NCBI GenBank assembly: GCA_965261195.1
Contig: OZ253455.1
Location: 3,844,001-3,908,000 of the forward strand
Direction of reading: 5' to 3'
DNA: 64,000 nt
DNA from: Bin87 sp965261195
GTDB taxonomy: Bacteria; Chloroflexota; Dehalococcoidia; Lucifugimonadales; UBA3495
Shown: positions 17,017-25,739 of the stretch, piece after piece
Numbering within the stretch: the stretch's first letter is position 1
Layout: the number at the start of each line of letters is the position of its first letter
Position numbers and translations under genes: made by a program
The notes under the pieces: generated by a model
Database searches by the model: none
What the model was told of the DNA's origin: nothing
Seen by the model: the letters and a program-made list of their open reading frames with translations, nothing else

Positions 17017-18149
17017 TTTGAATCAGGATACCCGGTAATCAGCCAGTCCGGGCCGATCTGCTCCAGTTTGGTGCGCTGCAGTTTCAGGACGTCCGACATC
17101 ATCTGGGCGCCTACGCCCTCAACCGGAGAGCGCGCGTCGACTCCGCCAATCAGCATCGGACCGATGAAGGCGTGGACCTTGTCGACCAGCCTGGCGTCTA
17201 GCATTGCGCCCAGCACGCCGCCGCCGCCCTCCACCAGCAGGCTAACCATGCCCGATTCGCCCAGACCCGATTCGCCTAGATATGATAGCAGCCCGGCCAA
17301 ATCCACTCGACCATCGGCTCCCGGCAGCGAGACCACGAGAGCCCCGGCAGCTTCCAGGTCCGCCCGGCGCGCCGGTTCCACTGACCCGGCGGTCGCGATG
17401 ATGGTGCGTCCCGGCTGCTGCAACATACGGGATGTTGCCGGCATTCGAGCGCCGCTGTCGAGCACGATGCGAACGGGCTGCAAATTCGCCGGCAATGAAT
17501 CACCTGAGATGTCCCTGGCGGTGAGCTGGGGATTGTCGGCCAATGCCGTGCCAATCCCGACCATGATTCCGTCCAGCTCTTTGCGCATTTGCTGCACACG
17601 GGCGCGGGCCATCGGGCCGGTTATCCACATTGAGTCGCCGGTTCGGGTGGCAATCTTGCCGTCCAGACTCATGGCGAACTTGGCCACCACAAAGGGCAAG
17701 CCGGTTACGATGTGCTTGGCGAAAGCCTCGTGCAATTGGTCGGCTTCCGGAGACGGACGGCATTCGACGGTGAGGCCGGCAGCGCGCAACGCCGCTGCGC
17801 CGCCACCGGAGACCCGTGGGTTAGGGTCAGTGACGCCAAACACCACATGGCGGATGCCGGCGGCAATGATGGCATCCGTACAGGGTGGAGTGCGCCCATA
17901 ATGACAACAAGGTTCGAGCGTGACATAAAGTGTGGCGTCGCGCGCCTCGCTTCCAGCCTGCCGCAGCGCGTTGATCTCGGCATGATTCTGCCCGGCCGGG
18001 AAGGTGTGCCCTTCGCCGATCACGCGATCATCGCGGACGATGACGGCGCCCACCGATGGGTTGGGACTGGTTGAACCGAGGGCGCTGCTGCCCAGCACGA
18101 CGGCACGCGTCATTGGATCGGCTGCAAATTCTGCCGACATGGGCCGCAT
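17007..18149 (-). CDS. ribD: riboflavin biosynthesis deaminase/reductase
   Basis: Deaminates and then reduces the pyrimidine intermediate of riboflavin synthesis. A 380-residue bifunctional protein: cytidine-deaminase-like domain with HAEINAL and PCCHYGRTPPCTDAII zinc ligands (residues about 45-90), then a DHFR-like reductase domain (FVVAKFAMSLDGKIATRTGDS; LLVEGGGGVLGAML). A 15-bp in-frame duplication at 17251-17280 produces GESGLGESG in the reductase domain. The start could be ATG 18149 or 18140. Five bases separate it from dcd upstream. No FMN riboswitch was recognised near the operon. Confidence 0.95.
   Translation of the reverse strand: MRPMSAEFAADPMTRAVVLGSSALGSTSPNPSVGAVIVRDDRVIGEGHTFPAGQNHAEINALRQAGSEARDATLYVTLEPCCHYGRTPPCTDAIIAAGIRHVVFGVTDPNPRVSGGGAAALRAAGLTVECRPSPEADQLHEAFAKHIVTGLPFVVAKFAMSLDGKIATRTGDSMWITGPMARARVQQMRKELDGIMVGIGTALADNPQLTARDISGDSLPANLQPVRIVLDSGARMPATSRMLQQPGRTIIATAGSVEPARRADLEAAGALVVSLPGADGRVDLAGLLSYLGESGLGESGMVSLLVEGGGGVLGAMLDARLVDKVHAFIGPMLIGGVDARSPVEGVGAQMMSDVLKLQRTKLEQIGPDWLITGYPDSNGA
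17251..17280. repeat. 15-bp in-frame tandem duplication inside ribD
   Basis: CCCGATTCGCCCAGA and a copy with one change repeat head to tail. The duplication adds five residues and keeps the frame. Confidence 0.9.
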
Positions 18150-18154
18150 TCCGG

Positions 18155-18733
18155 CTACCGGCCCCGGTCGAAATCCTGGTGGAATCGGCTGGCGGTGGGG
18201 CCGGTCTGTCCTTGATATTTACTGCCCAGCTCAGGAGAACCGTAGAGGCGCTCGGCGGGGGTGGTCAGTTGCAGGAAGGAAATTTGCCCGATTTTCATGT
18301 GGTGGTAAAGTGCGATGGGCAGCCGGGCTACGTTGCTGAGTTCCAGGGTCAGGCGGCCGCTCCAGCCGGGGTCGACAAAACCGGCGGTGCTGTGAATGAG
18401 CAAGCCGATGCGCCCCAGGCTGCTTTTGCCTTCCAATCGGGCCACCAAGTCATCAGGAAGTTCGATGTGTTCCAGCGTGCTGGCTAGCACAAATTCTCCG
18501 GGGTGGAGCATGAAGGGCGTGTCGTGGTCGATTTCGACAGCCTCAGTGAGGTCATCCAGCGGTTCACGCACGTCAATGTAGGGTTTGCGGGAGTTGGAGA
18601 AAACCAGAAAGCGATTGGACAAGTGCAGGTCAATACTGGCCGGCTGGATGTCGTCGAGGTCGATGGGGTCAACCACGATGCGACCCCGGTCGATTTGCTT
18701 ACGAATGGAGCGGTCACTCAGAACCATCGACAA
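18155..18733 (-). CDS. dcd: dCTP deaminase
   Basis: Deaminates dCTP to dUTP for thymidylate synthesis. A 192-residue protein with the trimeric dUTPase-fold signatures LEGKSSLGRIGLLIHSTAG and FVDPGWSGRLTLELSN, and SIDLHLSNRF at the N-terminal core. The deaminase glutamate lies in the HSTAG-WSG-LTLE neighbourhood, as in the family. Whether it is the bifunctional dCTP deaminase/dUTPase variant cannot be settled by eye. It abuts the SIMPL gene upstream (no gap) and ribD downstream (5 bp), so it is co-transcribed with the riboflavin genes. Confidence 0.94.
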   Translation of the reverse strand: MSMVLSDRSIRKQIDRGRIVVDPIDLDDIQPASIDLHLSNRFLVFSNSRKPYIDVREPLDDLTEAVEIDHDTPFMLHPGEFVLASTLEHIELPDDLVARLEGKSSLGRIGLLIHSTAGFVDPGWSGRLTLELSNVARLPIALYHHMKIGQISFLQLTTPAERLYGSPELGSKYQGQTGPTASRFHQDFDRGR

Positions 18734-19549
18734 TCACTGACCCGCTGGGAGCAGTTCATACACGCCATAGACGGTGACGGAGATCTCACCCTCGCCAACC
18801 GATATCGGGGTGTCGTAGTAAGCACCGGAGGCGGCCAGGCTGTCCAGGCCAAATGACTCCCTGAATACGCCGCCGAAACCACCTTCGGAAATCAACTTGA
18901 GGTTGCCAAGTTCCCGGCCGGCGAATTGGGCCAGCTGCGCCGCCTTATCCTGCATATTTTCTACCGCGGCCTGGCGCGCTTGCCGCTCCATCGCAGCGGT
19001 GTCGGAAAAGGAGAAATTGACACGATTGAACACAATGTCGTTCCCGCCCCCGGTGATAGCGGCGTCAATTACGGCGCCGACGGTATTGGTGTCACGCAAA
19101 GTTACGGTCAGGCCGTTGTTCACGTTGTAGCCAATCAGTATGCGCCCAGCCGTTTCAGAATAATCATACTCCGGGTGGATTCTGAAACGGCTGGTCGAAA
19201 TGTCGGCCTTAGCAACGCCGTTGGCTGCCAGCGCGTCCTGAACTTTTTGCAGCGATGCGGCTGCGCTGCTTCTGGCCTCTGCTACCGTGTCACCGATAAC
19301 TGACACGCCCAGCGACAGCGTCGCCAAATCCGGTACGCCACTGGCTTTGCCGACCCCGCTGACTTGAATCTTAGCGTAGTTGTAATCATTGCCGACTTGC
19401 TGGCCGGCCGACGGCATTGGGCTAGCGCCGACGTTGTCGCTTTGCAGGGCCGCTGCCGGCCGCTGCTGGAACCCCCAAACCGCCAGCAGCATCAGCAACA
19501 GGGCGACGCACACGGGCAGAATATATTTGCGAGTATTTTGTAACATCAT
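18734..19549 (-). CDS. SIMPL-domain (DUF541) exported protein
   Basis: A 271-residue protein with a signal or anchor segment near the N-terminus (LPVCVALLLMLLAVWGF) followed by a SIMPL/DUF541 domain (IQVSGVGKASGVPDLATLSLGV; ALAANGVAKADISTSRFRIHPEYDY). The family is periplasmic or surface-associated; its role is poorly known (oxidative stress, membrane-linked signalling). The start is set by AGGAGG 8 nt before ATG 19549. It heads the six-gene minus-strand run ending in ribBA; the functional link to the riboflavin genes is unknown. Confidence 0.88.
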   Translation of the reverse strand: MMLQNTRKYILPVCVALLLMLLAVWGFQQRPAAALQSDNVGASPMPSAGQQVGNDYNYAKIQVSGVGKASGVPDLATLSLGVSVIGDTVAEARSSAAASLQKVQDALAANGVAKADISTSRFRIHPEYDYSETAGRILIGYNVNNGLTVTLRDTNTVGAVIDAAITGGGNDIVFNRVNFSFSDTAAMERQARQAAVENMQDKAAQLAQFAGRELGNLKLISEGGFGGVFRESFGLDSLAASGAYYDTPISVGEGEISVTVYGVYELLPAGQ

Positions 19550-19640
19550 GGGCTTTCCTCCTGCGTATGGTTTCAGTTAACGCTTGCTCAAACTAATACG
19601 CTGCGGAGAATGAAGTGGATTGACCAATGCGGACGCGCCC

Positions 19641-20879
19641 CTAACCCTGGAAGTTAACCCGCCCACCCAGCAGCGCGCGCGACATAACGAATTTGTGAAT
19701 TTCGGATGTGCCACCGCCGATGCGGGCGTGTCGGAGCATATGATACCAATGGGGAATGGGCATATCGAGGGTCTCACCCACGCCGCCGAACACCTGCATG
19801 ATCTTGTCGATGCTCCGCCAACCCCATTCTCCGGCTGCGTATTTGACCATTGATGCTTCAACGCGCACATCTTCACCGGCGTCGGCGCGGGCGGCGGTTT
19901 CCCGGGCGACCGCGCGCAGGGCGATGATGTCTATGTATACGTCGGTGAGCATCCACTGGATGGCCTGGCGGTCGGCGATGGGGCGACCGTAAGTTACGCG
20001 CTGTTGCGCCCAGTCGAGCGCCATCTGTAAAGCCCGAGTCAAGATACCCAACGCCATGGAGCCGCGGAGCAACCGGTCGTGGTGCACCAGCCATTGCTGC
20101 CCCAGCGTGAACCCGCCGCCGACTTCCCCCAGCACCTGGGTTTGCGGAACACGCACGTTATCCAAGTGAATGTAATGTTGCTGGGCTTTGGTGGGAACAA
20201 TCCAAACGCGGATGGGTTCAAAACTGACGCCCGGCGTTGGGTTGTCGATGATGAACATGGTGATGCCGCCACGCTGACGCTTGTCAGGATCGGTAACGGC
20301 CTGCACCAGCAGGAAATCGGCCGAGGCCGCGCCGGATATGAACATCTTGGTTCCGTTCAGTATCCAGTCATCTCCGTCGCGAACGGCGCGGGTTTGCATC
20401 ATCCCGCCCGGATCGGAACCAGCCTGTGGCTCGGTTTGCCCAAAGGAGTAATAAAGGTCGCCGTTGATGGCTGGGTAAAGATATTTTTGTTCCTGTTCCG
20501 GGGTGCAGGCCCCAATCATAAACATGGGAACCGGCGAGGTGGGAAGATGGACGATACTTTGATGCACCTCTTCCTCTAGCACGAGATGCCCCAGTGCGCC
20601 CATGCCGCCGCCGCCGTATTCTTCGGGCACGAACGAGGTGTAAATCCCGGTTTGCCGGGAGACATGATTCAACCGTGCCCATTGGTCTGCTTCCAGAGTT
20701 CCCAGCACACCGGGCACGGCTTCCAGTACGCCCCGCGGAGCGCCGTTGTCCGGTTCGCCTTCCTGCGGCGGGCGCGCCAGGTATCCGGGTTCCAGCGGAA
20801 TGCACTCGTCGCGCACAATCTGGCGAACGGTGTTCTTCAACGCCTCAAGTTCGGGCGGCAGACCGATTTCGGGGGTCAT
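19641..20879 (-). CDS. acyl-CoA dehydrogenase
   Basis: FAD-dependent alpha,beta-dehydrogenation of an acyl-CoA. About 412 residues from ATG 20879, chosen because GGAGA precedes it; a GTG at 20933 is less likely. Typical segments are YYSFGQTEPQAGSDPGGM (flavin/substrate site), DDWILNGTKMFISGA, GQQWLVHHDRLLRG and QVFGGVGETLDMPIPHWYH. In the C-terminal signature HARIGGGTSEIHKF the usual glutamate before GT is glycine, so the catalytic base may lie elsewhere, as in some subfamilies. The substrate is unknown. It is a single gene, 91 bp upstream of the SIMPL gene. Confidence 0.93.
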   Translation of the reverse strand: MTPEIGLPPELEALKNTVRQIVRDECIPLEPGYLARPPQEGEPDNGAPRGVLEAVPGVLGTLEADQWARLNHVSRQTGIYTSFVPEEYGGGGMGALGHLVLEEEVHQSIVHLPTSPVPMFMIGACTPEQEQKYLYPAINGDLYYSFGQTEPQAGSDPGGMMQTRAVRDGDDWILNGTKMFISGAASADFLLVQAVTDPDKRQRGGITMFIIDNPTPGVSFEPIRVWIVPTKAQQHYIHLDNVRVPQTQVLGEVGGGFTLGQQWLVHHDRLLRGSMALGILTRALQMALDWAQQRVTYGRPIADRQAIQWMLTDVYIDIIALRAVARETAARADAGEDVRVEASMVKYAAGEWGWRSIDKIMQVFGGVGETLDMPIPHWYHMLRHARIGGGTSEIHKFVMSRALLGGRVNFQG

Positions 20880-21017
20880 CTTGTCTCCATCGGGGTTTGG
20901 AAGTTTGACAGGTTGCACGGCCGCGCGCGGCACGACCCACAGCCCGGCAGCAGACTATACACCATTACCGACGCTGCGATTCACCGGCGCGGCGCCACAG
21001 CAACAATTATGGCGCAA

Positions 21018-21245
21018 TCAGTGGAAGGGGCAGACGTACTTGAGGGCGGCGATGGCGCCGTTCTCACCGTCGCCGGAAGCCAGGCGCGCCACATATTCCC
21101 CATCAGCGGGTATCGGAGCGGAGGTGGCTTCAATTACTTCCAGCAAAGAACCCACGGTTCCGAATACCATCGCCGCAGCGAACAACGCCATGACGACGAC
21201 GCCAATTAATTTGCGGTTGGCAGCAATCATTGAGAATCTCGGCAT
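21018..21245 (-). CDS. small single-pass membrane protein, unknown
   Basis: A 75-residue reading frame starting at ATG 21245 (MPRFSMIAANRKLIG), with one strong membrane segment (VVVMALFAAAMVFGTVG) and a short outer tail ending KYVCPFH. A TATAAT on the same strand at 21289-21294 would place transcription about 35 bp upstream. No family was recognised. The frame is open further upstream to 21347, but that part covers the selA promoter region. It may be a real small protein or a chance frame. Confidence 0.42.
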   Translation of the reverse strand: MPRFSMIAANRKLIGVVVMALFAAAMVFGTVGSLLEVIEATSAPIPADGEYVARLASGDGENGAIAALKYVCPFH

Positions 21246-21326
21246 ATCGTCTGGGACGTACCGCACGTCCACCAGTGCGACACATTCTATTATAGTCGCC
21301 CCCCCTACGCCACAGAAACCGAGGGT

Positions 21327-21357
21327 TTGCGGTGCAATGCAATCCAAATGTTAGAAT
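21327..21357 (+). promoter_or_regulatory. possible selA promoter
   Basis: TTGCGG (21327-21332) and TAGAAT (21352-21357) are separated by 19 bp, longer than ideal. TAGAAT as -10 recurs upstream of coaE. Transcription would begin some 35 bp before the selA ATG. Confidence 0.35.
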
Positions 21358-21400
21358 GGCAGGCGAATCTCTACGAACCAAACGCAAGGTCGCGCATTAC

Positions 21401-22798
21401 ATGGCATCTAACCAACTTCGCAATCTGCCCAGCGTAGAACGAGTCGTTAACCACGGCGACCTGGCCGACCTGATTGCGGCCTACGGGCGCGGTTGGGTCG
21501 TGGAATTGGCTCGCGACGCGGTTTCTGAAGCCCGGCAACGCGTTTTGGCCGGGGCGCCGGCCCCTGCTGAGACCGATATTGCGACCGCGGTGCGCGATGC
21601 AGTCGTTGAGCTGGTTACCCCGTCACCGCGACCGGTCATCAACGCGACCGGCGTGATTATCCATACCAACCTCGGTCGCGCGCCATTGAGTGACACTGCG
21701 ATTGCTGCGGCCGAAAATGCCGCCAAAGGTTACTCTGACCTGGAAATCGACCTGGAAACCGGTCGCCGGGGTTCCAGGCAAGCGCATCTGCAGGCACTGC
21801 TTCGTAACCTCACCGGCGCAGAAGCCGCATTCGTGGTGAACAACAACGCCTCTGCCCTGCTGTTGGGTCTTTCTGCACTGGCGGCCGGCCGCGAGGTGAT
21901 TGTTACTCGGGGCGAGGCGGTGGAAATCGGCGGCGGTTTCAGAATCCCAGACGTGCTGCGTCAGAGTGGCTGCACCCTCGTGGATGTGGGCACTACCAAC
22001 CGAACCTACATCCGAGATTACGCCGATGCCGTAACGGAACACACTGGCGCATTTCTTAAAGCCCACGCCAGCAACTTCCGCGTGGAAGGTTTCACGGCTG
22101 CGGTGGACGAAAGGGAGTTAGTCGAACTCGGCGCGAAGACCGGTGTCCCGGTGCTGCACGACGTTGGCAGCGGGGCAATATTGGCCACCGAGCGCTACGG
22201 GTTGGCTCACGAACCGACGCCCCAGGAAAGCATCGCCGCTGGCGTTGGCCTGGTATTCTTCTCAGGGGACAAACTTCTGGGAGGTCCCCAAGCGGGCATT
22301 GTGGTGGGGAAAAAAGAACTGGTCAGCCAAATGGAACGTCATCCGTTGGCCCGCGCAGTGCGAATCGACAAGATGAGCCTGGCCAGCCTGACCGCAACCC
22401 TGATCCATTTCCTTGCCGGCGACGCCGAATCGAAGGTGCCGGTCTGGAGGATGATCTCGGCGCCGCCGGAAGTCATTCGCGCGCGGGCGCAGGCGTGGTG
22501 CGACCAGGTCTCCGGTGCAACCGGGACCGAAGCGGCGGTCTTACCGGCACGCTCGGCGGTCGGAGGAGGCAGCCTCCCGGGTGAAACCCTGCCCTCCTGG
22601 GTTCTGGCGGTGTCGCCGACTGGAACTGTCACCAGCCCGGAAGCATTGCTGGCCCTGCTGCGGCGACAGGACACTCCGGTGATCGGTCGAATCGAGGGGG
22701 ATACAGTCCGGTTGGACCCGCGCACGGTGCTGCCCGAGCAGGATGACGCTGTGGTTGCGGCGTTGGCGATAGCGCTAAACTCCGGGCCGGCGGGCTGA
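21401..22798 (+). CDS. selA: L-seryl-tRNA(Sec) selenium transferase
   Basis: Converts Ser-tRNA(Sec) to Sec-tRNA(Sec) with selenophosphate, the bacterial route to selenocysteine. A 465-residue fold-type I PLP enzyme. The N-terminal domain (LRNLPSVERVVNHGDLADLI) and core motifs NATGVIIHTNLGRAPLS, VNNNASALLLGLSALA and SGDKLLGGPQAGIVVG are those of SelA; K291 in the last motif is the PLP lysine. ATG 21401 is chosen to match the family N-terminus; earlier in-frame starts fall in the promoter. The usual partner selB does not follow; instead a hydrolase-like gene and endoQ come next on the same strand. Its presence supports Sec decoding of the two TGA-containing lipoprotein genes. Confidence 0.96.
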   Translation: MASNQLRNLPSVERVVNHGDLADLIAAYGRGWVVELARDAVSEARQRVLAGAPAPAETDIATAVRDAVVELVTPSPRPVINATGVIIHTNLGRAPLSDTAIAAAENAAKGYSDLEIDLETGRRGSRQAHLQALLRNLTGAEAAFVVNNNASALLLGLSALAAGREVIVTRGEAVEIGGGFRIPDVLRQSGCTLVDVGTTNRTYIRDYADAVTEHTGAFLKAHASNFRVEGFTAAVDERELVELGAKTGVPVLHDVGSGAILATERYGLAHEPTPQESIAAGVGLVFFSGDKLLGGPQAGIVVGKKELVSQMERHPLARAVRIDKMSLASLTATLIHFLAGDAESKVPVWRMISAPPEVIRARAQAWCDQVSGATGTEAAVLPARSAVGGGSLPGETLPSWVLAVSPTGTVTSPEALLALLRRQDTPVIGRIEGDTVRLDPRTVLPEQDDAVVAALAIALNSGPAG

Positions 22799-22800
22799 AT

Positions 22801-22830
22801 CAGGCAACTAGTCCACAGGCAACTAGTCCA
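22801..22830. repeat. 15-bp perfect tandem duplication between selA and the next gene
   Basis: CAGGCAACTAGTCCA is repeated exactly twice, two bases after the selA stop codon and just before the AAGGAG site of the next gene. Confidence 0.95.
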
Positions 22831-22842
22831 AAGGAGTACCGA

Positions 22843-23601
22843 GTGTCCGATTACCTGTTGCTACACGGCACGGCCCAGGGGGCCTGGAGTTGGGGCAAAG
22901 TGTGGGGCCACATGACGGCTCCTGAGGAACATCCGCCGAGGCTGTTTCTCCGTCGTCAAGCGGTGCGGGTTCGGGCCATGGATTTGCCCGGCCACGGAGC
23001 AGACCGGGCCCAGGATGTAGCGCTGGTGGATATGTCCGAGAGCGCGCGCGCGGTCGCACACGTGGTAGAGCGGGAAAATTTCGCCGATTACGTGCTGGTT
23101 GGCCACGAGCTGGGCGGCGCCGTTGCATTGCAGGCGGTCTACGACTTGCCGGTAAAACCGAAACGAATCGTTCTGGTGTCCGGAATAGTACCCGGCAATC
23201 GTGAATCTCCGTTATCTGCTTACCCGTGGCTGACCCGGTTCATGGTAAGAATGTGCGCCAGACTAAGCGGCATCTCAGGTCGGGACGTTGGCGTACCGGC
23301 CAGAGCCATCAACCGGTACTGGTGTCGCGGGCTGGACACGATGCAGCAGGTGGAAACCGTTGGACACACCGGCCCGCTTCCTCTGCGTATGTTGACTCAG
23401 CCCGTTTCGTTGAACCTGGACGACCTGCCATGTCCCGTAACCTATGTGGTGCTGACCAATAATCGCCTCATATCCGCGGCCCGGCAGCGAACAATGGCGG
23501 CTCGTGTCCCCGGCGCCACGGTGGTGGAGCTGAATGCGGGCCACCAGGTTGCCATCCAGAATCCGCTGGAACTGGCGGAGATGCTGCTCGCCGCCGCTTG
23601 A
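22843..23601 (+). CDS. alpha/beta-hydrolase-fold protein with glutamate at the nucleophile position
   Basis: A 252-residue alpha/beta hydrolase, related to the esterase/hydroxynitrile lyase branch (YLLLHGTAQGAWSWG for the oxyanion HG; AMDLPGHGAD). The nucleophile elbow reads VGHELGGAV, so the normal Ser of GxSxG is Glu; the codon is GAG, not a simple variant of a Ser codon. A late His is present (NAGHQVAIQNP). With Glu in that place ordinary esterase chemistry is unlikely; it may be a lyase-like, non-hydrolytic or binding protein. The GTG start at 22843 follows AAGGAG by seven bases. It sits 44 bp after selA and 9 bp before endoQ, so it is probably co-transcribed. Confidence 0.85.
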   Translation: MSDYLLLHGTAQGAWSWGKVWGHMTAPEEHPPRLFLRRQAVRVRAMDLPGHGADRAQDVALVDMSESARAVAHVVERENFADYVLVGHELGGAVALQAVYDLPVKPKRIVLVSGIVPGNRESPLSAYPWLTRFMVRMCARLSGISGRDVGVPARAINRYWCRGLDTMQQVETVGHTGPLPLRMLTQPVSLNLDDLPCPVTYVVLTNNRLISAARQRTMAARVPGATVVELNAGHQVAIQNPLELAEMLLAAA

Positions 23602-23610
23602 TGAAACGTT

Positions 23611-24837
23611 ATGGCAGCACGATTCCTTGCCGACCTGCACATCCATTCGCCCTACGCTTTCGCGTGCAGCAAAGCCCTGACGCTGGACAACCTGTCCGCG
23701 TGGGCCCATCGCAAGGGCATCGACCTGCTGGCTACCGGGGACTTTACGCATCCGGTCTGGGCGGAAAACCTGCGCCACGAACTGACGCCCGAATCCGACG
23801 GACTGTATTCGTATGGCGGTGTCCGATTCGTTCCGGGAACCGAAATCAGCTGCGTCTACAAGCAGGGCGGGCGGGGCCGACGCATCCATCTGCTGGTTCT
23901 CGTGCCTTCCCTGGCCGCTGCGGCTGCGCTGACCCAGCGCCTTGACCAGTACGGCAAGCTCGCCAGCGACGGCCGACCCACCGTATCGCTATCCGCTCAC
24001 GACCTGACTGCCCTGGCGCTGGACCTGCACCCGGAAACCATTGTCATCCCGGCGCACGCGTGGACACCGTGGTACGGGATTTATGGATCCCGCAGCGGCT
24101 TCGACAGCCTTGAAGAATGTTTCGGGGACCTGGCTCCGATGATTACGGCAATCGAAAGCGGTTTGTCTTCCGATCCGTCAATGAACTGGGCAGTGCCCGA
24201 TTTGCAGGCCCGGTCGGTGGTGTCGTTTTCAGACGCGCATTCGGTGCACCGGCTGGGCCGCGAAATGACCGCCTTTGCCGCGCCGTTGTCCTGGAACGGT
24301 TTGTCGACCGCGCTGCACGATTTCGGCGTCGCCTACACGGTTGAGTTCTATCCGGAAGAAGGCAAGTATCACTACAGTGGGCACCGCAAATGCGGGATAG
24401 CCTATGACTCCGCTCAACTGGCGGCCAACGGCTCCGACTGCCCGGTTTGTGGTGGGCCGTTAACGCTGGGCGTGCTACACCGAGTGTCCGCGCTGGCCGA
24501 CCAGCCCGTCGACGGCGACTTGCACCCTGGCTCTGACGGCTTCTTACGCCCGGCAGGAAACCGCCCGCCGTTTGCTCGACTGATTCCGCTGCAAGAGATT
24601 ATCGCAGCGGTGCGAAACCGGGGCGTAAACACCCGTACCGTAATGCGTGAATACACCGCGGTAACCGACGCTATCGGGAGCGAACTGTCTGCGTTGCTAT
24701 TTGCGTCCCACGCCGACCTGGCAGCCGTGGCAAAAGACGATGTGGCAGACGCAATATTGCGGGCGCGCACCGGAAAGATTAACATAACGCCCGGATACGA
24801 CGGCCAGTACGGTTCGATACAACCGGCGGTCGGATAA
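23611..24837 (+). CDS. EndoQ-like PHP-domain DNA repair endonuclease
   Basis: A 408-residue PHP-family protein resembling endonuclease Q, which nicks DNA 5' of deaminated bases (uracil, hypoxanthine) in Thermococcales and some bacteria. The N-terminal PHP metal site is visible: DLHIHSPYAFACS, ATGDFTHP, PGTEISC, IPAHAWTPWYG and SFSDAHSVHRLG. The C-terminal part has the zinc-binding YHYSGHRKCG and CPVCGGPLTLGVLHRV that distinguish EndoQ from polymerase-type PHP proteins. ATG 23611 lies 9 bp after the preceding gene. It is the third gene of the selA run; a functional tie to selenium is not evident. Confidence 0.88.
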   Translation: MAARFLADLHIHSPYAFACSKALTLDNLSAWAHRKGIDLLATGDFTHPVWAENLRHELTPESDGLYSYGGVRFVPGTEISCVYKQGGRGRRIHLLVLVPSLAAAAALTQRLDQYGKLASDGRPTVSLSAHDLTALALDLHPETIVIPAHAWTPWYGIYGSRSGFDSLEECFGDLAPMITAIESGLSSDPSMNWAVPDLQARSVVSFSDAHSVHRLGREMTAFAAPLSWNGLSTALHDFGVAYTVEFYPEEGKYHYSGHRKCGIAYDSAQLAANGSDCPVCGGPLTLGVLHRVSALADQPVDGDLHPGSDGFLRPAGNRPPFARLIPLQEIIAAVRNRGVNTRTVMREYTAVTDAIGSELSALLFASHADLAAVAKDDVADAILRARTGKINITPGYDGQYGSIQPAVG

Positions 24838-24959
24838 TCCATTATTACAGGTTTCTGGACGCTGAATGGCAACCTGTTACGTTTGTTAGAATGCTGGGAA
24901 ATGCCACTGGTTACCGGTGGGTTTTCTACTGACGGGAATCAACGAGGGGAACGCGACGT

Positions 24960-25616
24960 ATGATGGAAGTAGCGGTGCGCCGGATGCGGGCCGATGACAT
25001 CCCGCAAGTGATTGACATCGAGAGGGATGCCTTCTCCCTGGGGTGGATAGGCACTCCTTTCCGCCGCGATCTGAACAGCCGCTTCTGTTGTTTTTTGGTA
25101 GCGTACCTGACCAACCCTGAACCGGAGCCCCCCGAAGACCACGATGTCACTGGCCAAACGGAACCCGCCGACGGTTCAATGTGGGCCAGGATGGTTGGTA
25201 GCGTGAAATCTGTGTTGGGTATGGCAACTGACCCTGGCGCCGATGCACTGGCCGGGTACGTCGGCATCTGGTTTCAGGGCGACCAGGCCCACATCACCGA
25301 GATCGCCGTCCGGGAATCCTTGCGAGGTCGGGGGATTGGGGAACTGCTGTTAATCGGCACCGTCCGAGTAGCCGTCGAACAGGGCATGGACGAAGTAACG
25401 CTGGAGGCCCGAGTGTCCAACTTCATCGCCCAACGCCTCTACGACAAATATGGATTCAACGAGGCCGGCATACGGAAAAATTACTACGCCGATAACAAAG
25501 AAGATGCGGTGATAATGACCACCGACCGCATCCATTCCCAAGCCTACCGGGACAAGTTCTACGGGCTGGAAGAGCGATTCCTGGAACGTTACGGGGAAAT
25601 ACAGATTGACCTGTAG
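24960..25616 (+). CDS. GNAT N-acetyltransferase, RimI-like
   Basis: A 218-residue acetyltransferase with the RimI-type start (VRRMRADDIPQVIDIERDAFS), the acetyl-CoA loop VRESLRGRGIGELLL and the C-terminal YDKYGFNEAGIRKNYYADNKEDAVIM. That pattern fits ribosomal-protein or protein N-terminal alanine acetylation. An insertion of about 45 residues (around 50-95, rich in Pro, Glu and Asp) separates the first strands from the core, making it longer than RimI (about 150). ATG 24960 or 24963 lies about 10 bp after GAGGGG. It stands alone. Confidence 0.85.
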   Translation: MMEVAVRRMRADDIPQVIDIERDAFSLGWIGTPFRRDLNSRFCCFLVAYLTNPEPEPPEDHDVTGQTEPADGSMWARMVGSVKSVLGMATDPGADALAGYVGIWFQGDQAHITEIAVRESLRGRGIGELLLIGTVRVAVEQGMDEVTLEARVSNFIAQRLYDKYGFNEAGIRKNYYADNKEDAVIMTTDRIHSQAYRDKFYGLEERFLERYGEIQIDL

Positions 25617-25739
25617 ACCCAGCCAGTGGCCTGTTGCAGGTTGTCCTCAATTGGGTCGAGCGCAGGGAACGGCCCGCTCGTCTCCCGCCATCCCCGAGCA
25701 AAACCGATGCCGAAGCCGTCAAACACGGTGCATACCGGC

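Noticed and set aside
16943..19549. FMN riboswitch for the riboflavin genes
   Set aside because: No RFN-type conserved blocks were found before ribD, dcd or the SIMPL gene.
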